NCBI GenBank assembly: GCA_016839165.1
Contig: CP069300.1
Location: 4,402,001 to 4,466,000 of the forward strand
Direction of reading: 5' to 3'
Origin: Bradyrhizobium sp. PSBB068
GTDB taxonomy: Bacteria; Pseudomonadota; Alphaproteobacteria; Rhizobiales; Xanthobacteraceae
DNA length: 64,000 bases
Shown: positions 8,343 through 17,757 of the stretch, piece after piece
How the letters are laid out: each line of letters begins with the position of its first letter
Numbering within the stretch: the first letter of the stretch is position 1
Translations under genes and position numbers: made by a program
The notes under the pieces: model-generated
Database searches by the model: none
What the model was told of the DNA's origin: nothing
The model's input: the letters and a program-made list of their open reading frames with translations, nothing else

Positions 8343-9212
8343 CTAATGTCCTCCCGCGCGCTGGGCGGCGATCGCGGCGGTGCGCTTGAGCAGCACGCCG
8401 GCGGTTTTGATCCGGTAAGCGATGGTGCCGCGCTTGTCGTCGATCGGACGGCAGGCGGCGCGGCACGCGGCAGCAGCAGCTTCGAGCGCCGCATCGTCGA
8501 GCTTCGAGCCAACAAGCGCTTGCGCTGCGGGTGCGACCAAGAGCGCCGTCGGCGCCACCGCGCCGAGGCCGACACGGGCCGCGGTGCAGGCGCCGTCCTT
8601 TAACGTCAGGCTGACGCCGATGCCGACCACCGCGATGTCCATCTCGGTGCGCGGAATCATCCGCAGGTACGCATCACCCGAGCCCTTGGGCCGTGGCGGC
8701 AGCGCAAAACTGACGAGAATCTCGCCGGGCTTGAGGTTGGTGCGGCCCGGTCCGGCCGGCACGTCCTCGACCTTGATCTCGCGGCGGCCGTTCGGGCCCT
8801 GCACGGTGACGATGGCACCCGCCGCGATCATCGCCGGTACGCTGTCGCCGGCCGGCGAGCCGTTGCAGAGATTGCCGCCGGCGGAGGCCCGGCCCTGCAC
8901 CTGCTTGGAGCCGATCAGGTTGACGGCCTCGAGCACGCCCGGCCACACCTTGCCGAAACGCGGATGCTCGGCGAGCGCCATGCCGGAGACGGCGGCGCCG
9001 ACGCGGAAACCGCCATCGGCGGTCTCGGTGATTTCGGTCATCTCGCCGATCTTCTTGATGTCGACGATCAATCCCGGCCGCACCAGGCCGGAGCGCATTT
9101 GCACCAATAAGTCGGTACCCCCAGCCATAATGCGGGCGGCACTCCCGGCGGCAGCAAATGCGCCAATCGCTTCATCAAGCGTGCGCGGTGCTACGTATCG
9201 GATATCGGTCAT
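8343..9212 (-). CDS. FAD-binding subunit of the molybdenum hydroxylase
   Basis: 289 residues of the CoxM/XdhB type. FAD motif IMAGGTDLLVQMRSGL near residue 32 and the second flavin loop ASAGGNLCNGSPAGDSVPAM near residue 108 are intact; the C-terminal CO-dehydrogenase flavoprotein domain includes RMIPRTEMDIAVVGIGVSL. The subunit reoxidises the iron-sulfur clusters and hands electrons to the final acceptor. The ATG at 9212 (MTDIRYVAPRTLDEAIGAF) matches the family N-terminus; a much longer in-frame extension upstream does not. First gene of the operon; its promoter must lie in 9213-9567, shared with the divergent binding-protein gene. Confidence 0.93.
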   Translation of the reverse strand: MTDIRYVAPRTLDEAIGAFAAAGSAARIMAGGTDLLVQMRSGLVRPGLIVDIKKIGEMTEITETADGGFRVGAAVSGMALAEHPRFGKVWPGVLEAVNLIGSKQVQGRASAGGNLCNGSPAGDSVPAMIAAGAIVTVQGPNGRREIKVEDVPAGPGRTNLKPGEILVSFALPPRPKGSGDAYLRMIPRTEMDIAVVGIGVSLTLKDGACTAARVGLGAVAPTALLVAPAAQALVGSKLDDAALEAAAAACRAACRPIDDKRGTIAYRIKTAGVLLKRTAAIAAQRAGGH

Positions 9213-9567
9213 GACGGTTCTTCTGGTCTCCCTCGGCTGCTTGTCAGCGCTGCTTGTTCCCGTTGGGGGATATGGCCTTATTGCTGGCCGGCAGACCGCA
9301 AGCCTACACGCCTGATCGGCGTCCGAACAGCCGTCGAGGTGCGGCAGGAAGCACAGGCTCCCATGCAGGATGTGCCCTTGCGCGGTGCCGAAGGGCCCGT
9401 CGACGGTTGCAGTCGTCGAACATTCGCGCGTCACCAATCCATGCGAAGGCGCGCCGAAGTGCGGTAATCGGCGGCGCGGCCCTTGCTTGCTTTCAACCAC
9501 GAATTCGTGAAGCATGCCGGTCGCTGCGGCAGGGATGCCCGCGCAACGACAGATCGGGAGATGGTGG
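9213..9567. other. Divergent intergenic region, no gene seen
   Basis: 355 bases separating the Mo-hydroxylase operon (minus) from the Tat-exported binding protein (plus). Open frames on the minus strand are extensions without family similarity. It presumably carries both promoters; I see no clear operator or repeat. Confidence 0.4.
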
Positions 9568-11178
9568 ATGGCGGATGTTTCGCGCAGAACACTCCTCAAG
9601 CTCGCGGCCAGCCTGCCGCCTGCGATGGCGACCCCGGCCATCCTGTCATCGCGCGCCGTCGCCGCGGCCAGGGGCAAGACCATCACTGCGGTGATGCATT
9701 CGGACCTGCGCATCATCGATCCCGGCTTCACCTCCGCCTACATCACCCGCGACCACGGCTACATGGTCTACGACACGCTGCTCGGCATCGATTCCAGCTT
9801 CAAGGTCCGGCCGCAGATGGCAGACTGGACGATCTCCGACGACAGACTGACCTACACCTTCACGCTGCGCGACGGCCTGAAATGGCATGACGGCGCGCCC
9901 GTCACGGCCGAGGACTGCATCGCCTCGCTGAAGCGCTGGACCGCCGTCGACGGCATGGCGCAGAAGCTCGCCGAATTCACCGCTTCGCTCGAGGCGAACG
10001 GCCCGAAGGCCATCGTGCTCAAGCTCAAGGAGCCCTATGGCCTGGTGCTGGAGTCGCTGGCAAAGCCCTCCTCCTATGTCGCGTTCATGATGCCGAAGCG
10101 GCTCGCCGAGACACCGCCCGGCAAGCAGATCCCCGAGCAGGTCGGCTGCGGGCCGTTCAAGTTCGTGGCCGGCGAATTCCAGCCGGGCGTCAAGGCGGTC
10201 TATGAGCGCAACGCCGACTACGTGCCGCGCAAGGAAAAGCCGGATTGGCTGGCGGGCGGCAAGGTCGCCAAGGTCGATCGCATCGAATGGATCACGATGC
10301 CCGACGCGCAGACCGCGATCAACGCGCTGCAATCCGGCGACATCGATTTCCTGGAACAGCCCTCGATCGACCTGCTGCCGGTGCTCGAGGCCAATTCCGA
10401 TCTGACCGTGGCCGTGCTGAACAAGTTCGGCTTCCAGATCGAGGGCCGGATGAACTTCCTGCATCCGCCGTTCGACAATCCCAAGATCCGCCGCGCCGCC
10501 TTCCTGGCGATGAACCAGAAGGACGTGCTCGACGCCACCGTCGGCAACGCGAAGTTTTACGAGATCTGCGGCTCCTATTTCGCCTGTGACACGCCGCTCG
10601 CCAGCGACGTCGGCGCGGAGACGCTGATCAAGGGCAACGGCATGGCCGAGGCCAAGAAGGCGCTCGCCGGCTCGGGCTATGACGGCACGCCGGTCGTGAT
10701 CATGATCCCCGGCGACGTGCAGACGCTGAAGGGGCCGCCGACGGTCGCGGCGCAACTGTTGCGCGCGGCCGGCTTCACCGTCGACGCGCAGGTGACGGAC
10801 TGGCAGACCGTGGTGAGCCGCCGCGCCAGCCAGAAGCCGCCCAAGGAAGGCGGCTGGAACCTGTTCTTCACCTTCACCGGCGCCACCGAAGTGATGAACC
10901 CGATCGTCAACAACCAGATCGCCGCGACCGGCAAGAAAGCCTGGTTCGGCTGGCCCGAAGACGCCAAACTCGAGCAGATGCGCGATGCCTATGCGCGCGC
11001 AACCTCGCCCGAGGAGCAGAAGAAGTTCGCGGTCGAGATCCAGAAGGAAGCCTACGAGCAGGTGATCTACCTCCCGCTCGGCCAGTTCCGCTTGCCGAGC
11101 GCCTGGCGCAAATCGCTGACCGGCGTGCTCGAAGGCCCGGCGCCGCCGGTGTTCTGGAACGTCGACAAGACCGAGTAA
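9568..11178 (+). CDS. ABC transporter substrate-binding protein, family 5, with Tat signal
   Basis: 536 residues. The N-terminus has a twin-arginine motif (SRRTLLKLAAS) followed by a hydrophobic stretch and cleavage near SRAVAAARG, so export is probably by Tat in folded form. The mature part is a family-5 (DppA/OppA type) peptide/nickel binding protein: DHGYMVYDTLLGID, LTYTFTLRDGLKWHDG, VTAEDCIASLKRW, and the C-terminal EAYEQVIYLPLGQF. It is a close paralogue of the Sec-exported protein at 47539-49158. The RBS GGGAG 7 bases before ATG 9568 fixes the start. No permease or ATPase genes are adjacent, so it is an orphan that may feed the Dpp-like transporter at 54-58 kb (inference). Confidence 0.9.
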   Translation: MADVSRRTLLKLAASLPPAMATPAILSSRAVAAARGKTITAVMHSDLRIIDPGFTSAYITRDHGYMVYDTLLGIDSSFKVRPQMADWTISDDRLTYTFTLRDGLKWHDGAPVTAEDCIASLKRWTAVDGMAQKLAEFTASLEANGPKAIVLKLKEPYGLVLESLAKPSSYVAFMMPKRLAETPPGKQIPEQVGCGPFKFVAGEFQPGVKAVYERNADYVPRKEKPDWLAGGKVAKVDRIEWITMPDAQTAINALQSGDIDFLEQPSIDLLPVLEANSDLTVAVLNKFGFQIEGRMNFLHPPFDNPKIRRAAFLAMNQKDVLDATVGNAKFYEICGSYFACDTPLASDVGAETLIKGNGMAEAKKALAGSGYDGTPVVIMIPGDVQTLKGPPTVAAQLLRAAGFTVDAQVTDWQTVVSRRASQKPPKEGGWNLFFTFTGATEVMNPIVNNQIAATGKKAWFGWPEDAKLEQMRDAYARATSPEEQKKFAVEIQKEAYEQVIYLPLGQFRLPSAWRKSLTGVLEGPAPPVFWNVDKTE

Positions 11179-11667
11179 TCGCGCGCGACCAAAAAACGCG
11201 AAAACAACCCCATGCAAAGGAGCCGGCGGCTCGACAAGGCCGCTTGACATGTCGGGCAACTCAGGGATAAATTTCTAATATTCCGAAATCGTGTAAATCT
11301 CGGCCGCGCCGGCAATCGCATCCGCGCTGCTCTTGCAGGCGAAGGACTCGCGAGATGAATGCCCGTGGACTCTCGAAGTCTAGCTTTCGGGTGAGCTGAT
11401 GTCAGGTGGACCGCCACGGGCGGTTTGTGACCAACGCGGACGAAGCGTAGTTCACAGTTCCCTGCTTGTTCTCACCCGATCATGGGTCTGTCCGCACTTG
11501 ACCCCGTGTGTCCTGGTTTGAATCTCGCAGTGTCCTAAATCACTTAGCGACACCGTTTAGGCTGTTATACTGACCGCAGTGCTCATGACGATTTTTATGG
11601 GGTGGCAAACTCGTTCCCTACGGGGTTCTCCGTAAGGAAAAGCCCGGATTCTCCGCGGCGGACGGTA
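11179..11667. other. Intergenic stretch without a recognisable gene
   Basis: 489 bases between the binding protein and the convergent AraC regulator. The first part (about 11190-11300) includes a CTTGACATGTCGGGCAACTC sequence resembling elements that recur between Bradyrhizobium genes. The rest is of lower GC, shows stop codons in all frames and contains no RNA gene I can recognise. Confidence 0.4.
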
Positions 11668-12795
11668 TCACAATCGTCCCCTAGCCTGTCTCAAGGTTTC
11701 GGAGGGCAGTTCTCCAATGAGCCGAGCGTATTCGAAGGAAAAGCGGCCAAGGTTCTGGAATCCGCACCTTAACGCCACGCCGGTTACAGTCGTCAGTTCA
11801 TCCGGCTGCCTCAAACATTCCGCGGCGCGCTGGAGTCGTATGCGCTTGGCGAATTGCGCCGGCGAGCCATGACCTGCAAGCGCAAATTCTCTAAACATTG
11901 TCCGTGCACTGACGTTGGCAACGCTGGCAAGTTTCACGGCGTCGATAGGCTTGTCCCAATTCGTCTCAATGAATGTTTCGACGATATTGACCACCGAGCG
12001 ATTCGCGCGAGGAGGCGTGCCCTGCAGCCGATCCGTGAAGTTGTGCCGGTGCGCCAGCAAGAACCTTAAGATCAGGCTTCGCTCCAACTCGGCCAGAAGC
12101 ATGGGCGAACATTCTGGACCAAATGTTTCCAGATCCTGGGCCAGCTGAAAAACACCCTGGCGAACGAACGACATCTGCCTCGAATCAGGGGCGTCGCCGG
12201 AGAATGTCAATTTCCGGTCGCTGGCATCTCCTAGCAGGCTCTTCAACGAGCGTTCGAGAGCTTTCGCATCTACCCTGACCACCAACTGCCGGTAGCCAGC
12301 TTCAAAATCGAGCCGAAGCCTGGACTCAGCCGATACAAATGGACTCCAAGCTCCGATCGGCTCGCTCCTGTTCGCAGTGCTGAATTTCGCGTCCCCCTGA
12401 ATTGAAAAAAACTGCCGGACAAAATCCGCCTCCGGAAAGGACAGGGAAACAGCGCTGTTATAAGAGCAGAACGCCAACCCGATCGACGTCAGCTGTGCAA
12501 AATTAGCGCGGATACCAAAGCCGTCGTTCCGTGCTTCGAAACCGGTTGCGCCGTAAGCAGAATAAAGCTTGTCGCGTGCAAACTCGCTGTCGCGCGAGTG
12601 CACCACGGGGTAACGCTCGAGATATGCGAGGCCGCGCAAGTCGAATCCTGCTCCGCCCCGAATATTACGTCGTCGGACGAGTTTTTCCAGCAATCTCAAA
12701 TTGCACAGCGGAAGATGGATCGCTGGCCATCCTGTGCCACGTGCTGGCCGGAAACTGCCAATTCCGGCTGATCCGCTGACATGCGACAGACTCAC
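11668..12795 (-). CDS. AraC family transcriptional regulator
   Basis: 375 residues. The C-terminal third has the two helix-turn-helix units of the AraC/XylS family: KLASVANVSARTMFREFALA with FAKRIRLQRAAECL, and TGVALRCGFQNLGRFSFEY followed by GELPSE. The N-terminal 230 residues resemble the AraC-binding-like sensor of AraC-type regulators of catabolic genes (FxSIQG strand at FFSIQGDAKFS). It starts at GTG 12795; there is no closer Met with an RBS. Target genes are unknown. The gene ahead on the other strand (13063) and a palindrome at 13009-13023 in the shared upstream region are possible targets. GC is lower than that of neighbours, which may mean acquisition. Confidence 0.85.
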   Translation of the reverse strand: MSLSHVSGSAGIGSFRPARGTGWPAIHLPLCNLRLLEKLVRRRNIRGGAGFDLRGLAYLERYPVVHSRDSEFARDKLYSAYGATGFEARNDGFGIRANFAQLTSIGLAFCSYNSAVSLSFPEADFVRQFFSIQGDAKFSTANRSEPIGAWSPFVSAESRLRLDFEAGYRQLVVRVDAKALERSLKSLLGDASDRKLTFSGDAPDSRQMSFVRQGVFQLAQDLETFGPECSPMLLAELERSLILRFLLAHRHNFTDRLQGTPPRANRSVVNIVETFIETNWDKPIDAVKLASVANVSARTMFREFALAGHGSPAQFAKRIRLQRAAECLRQPDELTTVTGVALRCGFQNLGRFSFEYARLIGELPSETLRQARGRL

Positions 12796-13008
12796 CCGCG
12801 AACTGCGCTTGCTGAACGCGATGGGCGCAGTCGGATTGGCAGGAAATGTACAAATCCCGGTTTAACCGAATGCATCTAACGTTTGGAATGCATTCGTCAC
12901 CAGCGCCGTACGTTGGAAAACCTGCGCGCCCACACTGCGCGACAATCCGTGTCGACGGCCGCGAGTGGCACGATGACCGACTTTTGACGGTGTTGAGTTG
13001 ATCGGTCT

Positions 13009-13023
13009 CGCTCAAATTGAGCG
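13009..13023. promoter_or_regulatory. Perfect 7-bp palindrome in divergent promoter region
   Basis: CGCTCAA-A-TTGAGCG, a perfect inverted repeat with a one-base centre, flanked on both sides by GATCGG. It lies 40 bases upstream of the TTG start at 13063 and 214 bases upstream of the AraC gene. It is a candidate operator; the binding protein is unknown. Confidence 0.35.
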
Positions 13024-13062
13024 CGATCGGCGCAACGCCATAACTGAGGTGAGAAATAGGCC

Positions 13063-13365
13063 TTGGCTCAAGTGGTTCAATTCCCCCGAATTCGCCAATC
13101 GCTGCAGCCCGGACGCAGGCCCCGGCCGCAGATGACGGATGCTCTCGGGAGCATGTCGGTTGCGCTGTCCGTTGTCCGCGATGCGCCAATGGAAACGAAG
13201 GAAGATGTTCGCAAGGCAATACTCCTTCTCGATCTCGTAAATACGCAGGCCCGGCTGCTCGCTCGTGATCTCGGCGACACTGCCGCCCGCGAACTGATTC
13301 TGGCCAACGCCGCACTCGTTGCAGAATGGCTTGAGGTCGCCCGCAGCGCGACATCGAAAACGTGA
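13063..13365 (+). CDS. Hypothetical protein preceding a chemoreceptor
   Basis: 100 residues from a TTG start (MAQVVQFPRIRQSL), with internal ATGs possible at 13132 or 13153. The body is helical (KEDVRKAILLLDLVNTQARLLARDL and LILANAALVAEWLEVARSA), without membrane segment or signal peptide. It ends 46 bases before the chemoreceptor gene and is on the same strand, so the two are probably co-transcribed. I do not recognise a named family; the helical pattern would suit a small adaptor, but that is a guess. Confidence 0.6.
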   Translation: MAQVVQFPRIRQSLQPGRRPRPQMTDALGSMSVALSVVRDAPMETKEDVRKAILLLDLVNTQARLLARDLGDTAARELILANAALVAEWLEVARSATSKT

Positions 13366-13411
13366 AGCGCCTTCCCATCAATGACGAAACTCACGGAATC
13401 GGAGACAAACC

Positions 13412-15085
13412 ATGTTTAGCCGTAACCTAGGCGCTGACCGCCTTGCTCTCCTCGCGGCCAAAACAATCGGCGCCAGCATCATGGTGGCGGACCAGAACCT
13501 CAACATCGTCTACATGAACGACGCCGTCGTTGAGCTTCTGCGCGAAGCGGAATCTGATCTTAAGAAGGAGCTGCCGCAGTTCAGCGTCGACACGCTGATC
13601 GGAAGCAATATCGATATCTTTCACAAGAACCCGAGCCATCAGCGACGCATGCTGGAGGGTCTCAGCGCCAAGCATCGCGCGACCATCAAAGTAGGTCAGA
13701 GGACGTTCGACCTGTTGGCATCGCCGCTGTTGCAGGCTGACGGACGCCGGGTCGGCTTCGTCGTTGAATGGGCCGACGCGACGGTACGCCTGCAAAACCT
13801 GAATTATGCGGCCCAAGCCTCGGCTGCCGGCCGAGCGCAGGCGGTGATCGAATTCAATCTCGACGGCACCATCGTGACCGCTAACGAAAACTTCCTAAAT
13901 GCCTTGAGCTATTCTCTGGGCGAAATTCGGGGCAAACACCACAGCATGTTCATGCCGATTGAGGAGCGGGATAGCGCAGCCTACCGCGAATTCTGGGCCT
14001 CGCTCAATCGTGGTGAATACCAGGCCGCCGAATACAAGCGGATCGGAAAGGGAGGCAAGGAGGTATGGATCCTTGCGTCCTACAATCCGGTTCTTGATGA
14101 AAAGGGCAAGCCCTTTAAGGTTGTCAAGTTCGCGACCGATGTCACGAACCAAAAACTGCGGAATGCCGACCTGTCCGGCCAGATCGACGCGATCAGGAAG
14201 TCTCAGGCCGTCATCGAGTTTAAATTGGACGGAACCATCGTTGAAGCCAACGACAATTTCCTGCAGGCCCTCGGTTACTCCCTTGGCGAGATCAAGGGGC
14301 AACACCACAGCATGTTTGTGGAGCACGTGGAGCGCACCAGCGCCGAGTATCGCGAATTCTGGACGTCGCTCAATCGGGGCCAGTTCCAAGCCGGAGAGTA
14401 CAAGCGCATCGGCAAGGGAGGCAAAGAAGTTTGGATTCAAGCTTCTTACAATCCAATCTTTGATCTCAACGGCAAGCCGTTCAAGGTCGTTAAATACGCC
14501 AGCGATGTTACGAGCCAGGTCCTGACGCGCATAGGAAACGAACGCGTCCGTAACATGATGGAGTCGGTTGCAGCAGGATCAGAAGAGCTCAATGCTTCAG
14601 TGCGGGAAATCTCCGAAGCGATGACCAAATCGCGGGAGACCGCTTTGGGGGCCGTCGAGCAGGTCGCCACGGCAGATGCACAAGCACAGCGTCTTTCCAA
14701 CGCCGCGCAGGCGATGAGCGGCATCGTCGAGATGATCAACAACATTACTGGCCAGATCAATCTCCTTGCACTGAATGCGACTATCGAGTCTGCCCGTGCA
14801 GGTGAGGCTGGCCGTGGCTTTGCGGTGGTGGCGTCCGAGGTCAAGAGTCTCGCCAATCAAGCCAAGCAAGCGACCGACAAGATCGCTCAAGAGATCGGCA
14901 GCCTCAATGGCATTTCGGCGGATGTGGTGAACGCGCTGAATTCGATCAAGCAAGCAATCAACAGCGTCAGCGAGTACGTTACCTCGACGGCGGCTGCTGT
15001 CGAGGAGCAATCTACGGTGACCAACGAGATGTCTAGCAGCATGCAGCGCGCCGCCGCCGAGGCAGCAGCGATTGCGCGTGGCTAG
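13412..15085 (+). CDS. Soluble methyl-accepting chemotaxis protein with tandem PAS domains
   Basis: 557 residues and no membrane segment. Three sensor modules precede the signalling domain: a divergent PAS-like one (IMVADQNLNIVYMNDAVVEL, residues 20-130), then two nearly duplicated PAS/PAC units (QAVIEFNLDGTIVTANENF and QAVIEFKLDGTIVEANDNF, each ending in a YKRIGKGGKEVWI PAC strand). The C-terminal region is the MCP signalling hairpin with the conserved tip NLLALNATIESARAGEAGRG. It should contact CheA/CheW in a cytoplasmic array; the PAS pair resembles Aer/BdlA-type redox or flavin sensing. The C-terminus after the tip is short (about 90 residues). Stop overlaps the opposing gene at CTAG. Confidence 0.93.
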   Translation: MFSRNLGADRLALLAAKTIGASIMVADQNLNIVYMNDAVVELLREAESDLKKELPQFSVDTLIGSNIDIFHKNPSHQRRMLEGLSAKHRATIKVGQRTFDLLASPLLQADGRRVGFVVEWADATVRLQNLNYAAQASAAGRAQAVIEFNLDGTIVTANENFLNALSYSLGEIRGKHHSMFMPIEERDSAAYREFWASLNRGEYQAAEYKRIGKGGKEVWILASYNPVLDEKGKPFKVVKFATDVTNQKLRNADLSGQIDAIRKSQAVIEFKLDGTIVEANDNFLQALGYSLGEIKGQHHSMFVEHVERTSAEYREFWTSLNRGQFQAGEYKRIGKGGKEVWIQASYNPIFDLNGKPFKVVKYASDVTSQVLTRIGNERVRNMMESVAAGSEELNASVREISEAMTKSRETALGAVEQVATADAQAQRLSNAAQAMSGIVEMINNITGQINLLALNATIESARAGEAGRGFAVVASEVKSLANQAKQATDKIAQEIGSLNGISADVVNALNSIKQAINSVSEYVTSTAAAVEEQSTVTNEMSSSMQRAAAEAAAIARG

Positions 15086-15342
15086 ACAGGCTGCTGCACG
15101 TCGAACGAAGATGCCGGGCCGTTGCCGCTGGAAATAGCCAATTCTGCTTCCACGCAATGGTCCTCCGGCTCTGGCTTCCCACATTCGTCGAGTCGGAACT
15201 GGATCGGCCGAGTCTGCATCTCGAAGCTAATCTCGTCCCAACCTTCTGCTTCGTTGATCCAAAACGAGGCGTCTTCATTTTCAAATACTGCGCGCTGGCG
15301 GCAAAAGCTGGCCATTGCTTGGCAATAAGCAAGCATATCCAT
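15082..15342 (-). CDS. Small conserved rhizobial protein
   Basis: 86 residues from ATG 15342 (MDMLAYCQAMASFCRQRAVF), with GGGAG 8 bases upstream. The N-terminal 45 residues, including YCxxMAxFCRQRAxFExE and FWxxEAExW, resemble a short protein that recurs many times in Bradyrhizobium genomes; the acidic remainder is less regular. No function is known. It is convergent with the chemoreceptor gene, and the two stop codons interlock in the palindromic sequence CTAG (15082-15085). Confidence 0.6.
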   Translation of the reverse strand: MDMLAYCQAMASFCRQRAVFENEDASFWINEAEGWDEISFEMQTRPIQFRLDECGKPEPEDHCVEAELAISSGNGPASSFDVQQPV

Positions 15343-15747
15343 TACGCATGCTCCCACCTGTCAATCACTCTGGGCGAATTGCGCGACCTACCTATCTTGG
15401 CGCGACTGTCGTGACAACGGCTTCTGTCGAACTTGGCACGAACCGAACAACATTGGCACCAACCGGACTAGATGTTAGCTTTCAGGAGGTGTCCATCGAG
15501 CAGTATCTCGCGCTGCCCGAACGGGTGGATGCTGCTAAGTTCGCTATCCGGGAATACGGCGAGCACCTCGTGCCGAGGCTCGGATGCCGCATTTTGAGAT
15601 CAAGCAACCGCAGAACCGGTCCACCTCTCCCCGTAGTGGAGAGGTGGATTTGCGCAGCAAATTTGGTGAGGGGTCGCAGCTCCAGCGAGGGACCGTAACC
15701 CCACCGGCGCTTCGCGTCGACCTCTCCCTTGGGAGAGGTGCCTCGCC
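15343..15747. other. Intergenic region with a decayed open frame and a repeat
   Basis: 405 bases. AGGAGG at 15484-15489 precedes a frame encoding IEQYLALPERVDAAKF and REYGEHLVPRLG, but the codon at the right distance is ATC, not ATG. The frame then runs into the repeat at 15621-15740 and stops at 15698. It looks like the start of a small gene with a lost start codon and a tail replaced by repeat DNA. The remainder holds nothing I recognise. Confidence 0.35.
15621..15740. repeat. Intergenic repeat, CCTCTCC-type palindromic element
   Basis: It begins with a 10-bp inverted repeat (CCACCTCTCC / GGAGAGGTGG, 7-base loop) and ends with CCTCTCCCTTGGGAGAGG, another palindrome. The middle has TTGGTGAGGGGT, typical of the rhizobial intergenic elements built from CTCTCCC/GGGAGAG arms. 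It lies just behind the SPFH gene and may also work as its transcription end. Confidence 0.7.
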
Positions 15748-17757
15748 TTACTGCCCGTTGGTCCGGCGTGCGGCCTTCGGCGCTTCGTCCTTCAGCTTCT
15801 CCAATGCGCCGGGCATCATCTGGCCGAACATCGAGCTCAGCATCGCGGTCGGGATCAGGCCGGCGCTGCTGCCTTCCTGCCCCTGCCCGCCCGACATCAG
15901 GAATTGCGGCACCAGGGGCTGGTTGATCCGCGTCAGCGCCTCGGCGAATTTTGCAAAATTCTGCTCGGCAAGCCGGTATTCCGGCCCGCCATAGGCATCG
16001 ACCGCGAGCTTGGTCGCCTGCGCGTTGGCGGTGCCGACCGCCAGCACGCGGTCGGCCTCGCCCTGGCCTTCGAGCCGCGACTGCTCGCCGACCGCGGCCG
16101 CGGTCACCTTGCGCGTCTCGGCATCCTTTTGCGCGCGGGCCAGCGCCGCCGCACCCTCGTTCTCGTTGACCTTGACCTGGATCAGCGATTGCGTCAGCGC
16201 CGACTGCGCCGCCGCCGTCGCCTTGGCTTCGTTCAACGCGCGTTCCTGCACCGCGGCCTTCTCCTGCTCCTGATAGGTCTCGATCTGCTCGCGCGCGATC
16301 TGGCGCGAACGCAGCTGGATCAGGATGTTCTCGATGGTGTGGTCGCCGGGAGCTGCGCGCGGCGTGCCGATCAACACCTCCTGAAGGTCGAGCGAATAGC
16401 TCTCGAACCTCGCCTTCATGTCGTGCGCCGCCTCCTCCTGGATCGCGGCGCGGTTCTGCAACAGCTCGATCAAGGTCATCTTCTGCGCGATGTTCTTGAA
16501 GAACGCAGAGACCATCGGGTCGAGCGTCTGCTCGACCAGCTTCTTCACGTCGCCGAAGCGCTGGATGATCATCGGCGCCTTCTTGTAGTCGATATGCATC
16601 ACCACCGAGAGCGGCAGCGTCGGCTCGAACGCATCCTTCGTGATCAGCGAGATCTCCGACAGGTTCTCGTCGAGCTTCATCGCGCCGACCTCGCCGCGCA
16701 TCCATTTCAGGATGAAGTTGACGGTCGGGATCACCTCGATCTTGCCGGCGTAGGTGTTGAAGGCGTATTTGCCCGGCAACAGCGGCTCCTTCCAGACGCC
16801 GCGGCTGCCGTTCAGCACCAGTTCGCCATGGCGATATTGCTCGCCCGAGACGTCGTCGGTGCGCGGACCAGTGTAGAAGATGACGACGCCGACATTACCG
16901 ACCGGGATCACCGTCTTCGGCACCGCCTCGACGGTCGCGAACAGGCGGTTGATGTACCAGGTGCCCTCGACGATGACCTGGAGCTGACGGCCGCGATAGC
17001 CGCCGGCGCTCAGGAATTTCTCCGGCTCCTGGAAATTGTTGTGGAAGGTCGCAGCATCCCGCAGCGCGATGCCGACCTCGGGCGCGATGATCTCGCCCGG
17101 AGGCAGCGACGGGCCGTCATGCACGGTGACGATGCCGACCAGATCGTGATCGGCCGCCAGCACGACCGGAGCAAAGCCCCAGCGCTCGGTGATGGTGAGC
17201 TGCATGCTCTCGAGCACGCCGCGCTCACGCTCGCTCAGGGCGTGACCGTAGACGCGCTCGTCGGTGATGACGGCGAACTGCGTGGTGTTGATCGCATAGG
17301 TACCCTCGCGCAGGATCTTGCGCTGCGGGCCCTTCTGGCCGCCGCCGAGCAGGAAGCGGCGTGCGTCCTGGAAGTCCGACTTGTCCTCGGTGTCGTTGGC
17401 ACCGAGCACCTGCGACGGCTCCAGCGGCGCGCCGTCGCGCGCGAACACATAGGCGATCTTGCCCTGGCCGACGGTCACGAGGTCCGAGCGGTGGATCCGG
17501 TACATGAAGGGAAACATCACGTGCAGGCCGCCGCGCAGCACCTCCGGCTCATAACCGGCCTCGCCGTTCAGCGCGATGAAGCCGCCGCCGATCGAGCCCT
17601 TGATCGCCCACAGCTTCTCGACGATGCCGACCTGATTGTTGGGAATGTAGCGAAATACGTTCGATATCCGCAGCAGGATCACAAACGCGATCGCGACTGC
17701 GGTCCAAATGGCCGGTTGGGTTAAACCTGAGCCATTAAGAAAACCGAGGAAGTCCAT
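15748..17757 (-). CDS. SPFH/band-7 domain membrane protein
   Basis: 669 residues. One N-terminal membrane helix (WTAVAIAFVILLRISNVF), then a large band-7 region (GKIAYVFARDGAPL to about residue 420), and an extended helical region rich in Ala/Glu/Gln (QIAREQIETYQEQEKAA; ALARAQKDAETRKVTAAAVG) typical of flotillin-like coiled coils, ending in a Gly/Gln-rich tail. SPFH proteins oligomerise at the membrane and organise microdomains or regulate proteases. The start at 17757 puts the membrane helix near the N-terminus; a 24-codon upstream extension reads through non-coding DNA. It is a single gene, divergent from nothing close. The size is larger than FloT/HflK and nearer to the unnamed SPFH family of rhizobia. 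Confidence 0.85.
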   Translation of the reverse strand: MDFLGFLNGSGLTQPAIWTAVAIAFVILLRISNVFRYIPNNQVGIVEKLWAIKGSIGGGFIALNGEAGYEPEVLRGGLHVMFPFMYRIHRSDLVTVGQGKIAYVFARDGAPLEPSQVLGANDTEDKSDFQDARRFLLGGGQKGPQRKILREGTYAINTTQFAVITDERVYGHALSERERGVLESMQLTITERWGFAPVVLAADHDLVGIVTVHDGPSLPPGEIIAPEVGIALRDAATFHNNFQEPEKFLSAGGYRGRQLQVIVEGTWYINRLFATVEAVPKTVIPVGNVGVVIFYTGPRTDDVSGEQYRHGELVLNGSRGVWKEPLLPGKYAFNTYAGKIEVIPTVNFILKWMRGEVGAMKLDENLSEISLITKDAFEPTLPLSVVMHIDYKKAPMIIQRFGDVKKLVEQTLDPMVSAFFKNIAQKMTLIELLQNRAAIQEEAAHDMKARFESYSLDLQEVLIGTPRAAPGDHTIENILIQLRSRQIAREQIETYQEQEKAAVQERALNEAKATAAAQSALTQSLIQVKVNENEGAAALARAQKDAETRKVTAAAVGEQSRLEGQGEADRVLAVGTANAQATKLAVDAYGGPEYRLAEQNFAKFAEALTRINQPLVPQFLMSGGQGQEGSSAGLIPTAMLSSMFGQMMPGALEKLKDEAPKAARRTNGQ

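Noticed and set aside
9646..11259. 537-codon minus-strand frame opposite the binding protein
   Set aside because: Shadow of a clear family-5 binding protein; no RBS and no domain.
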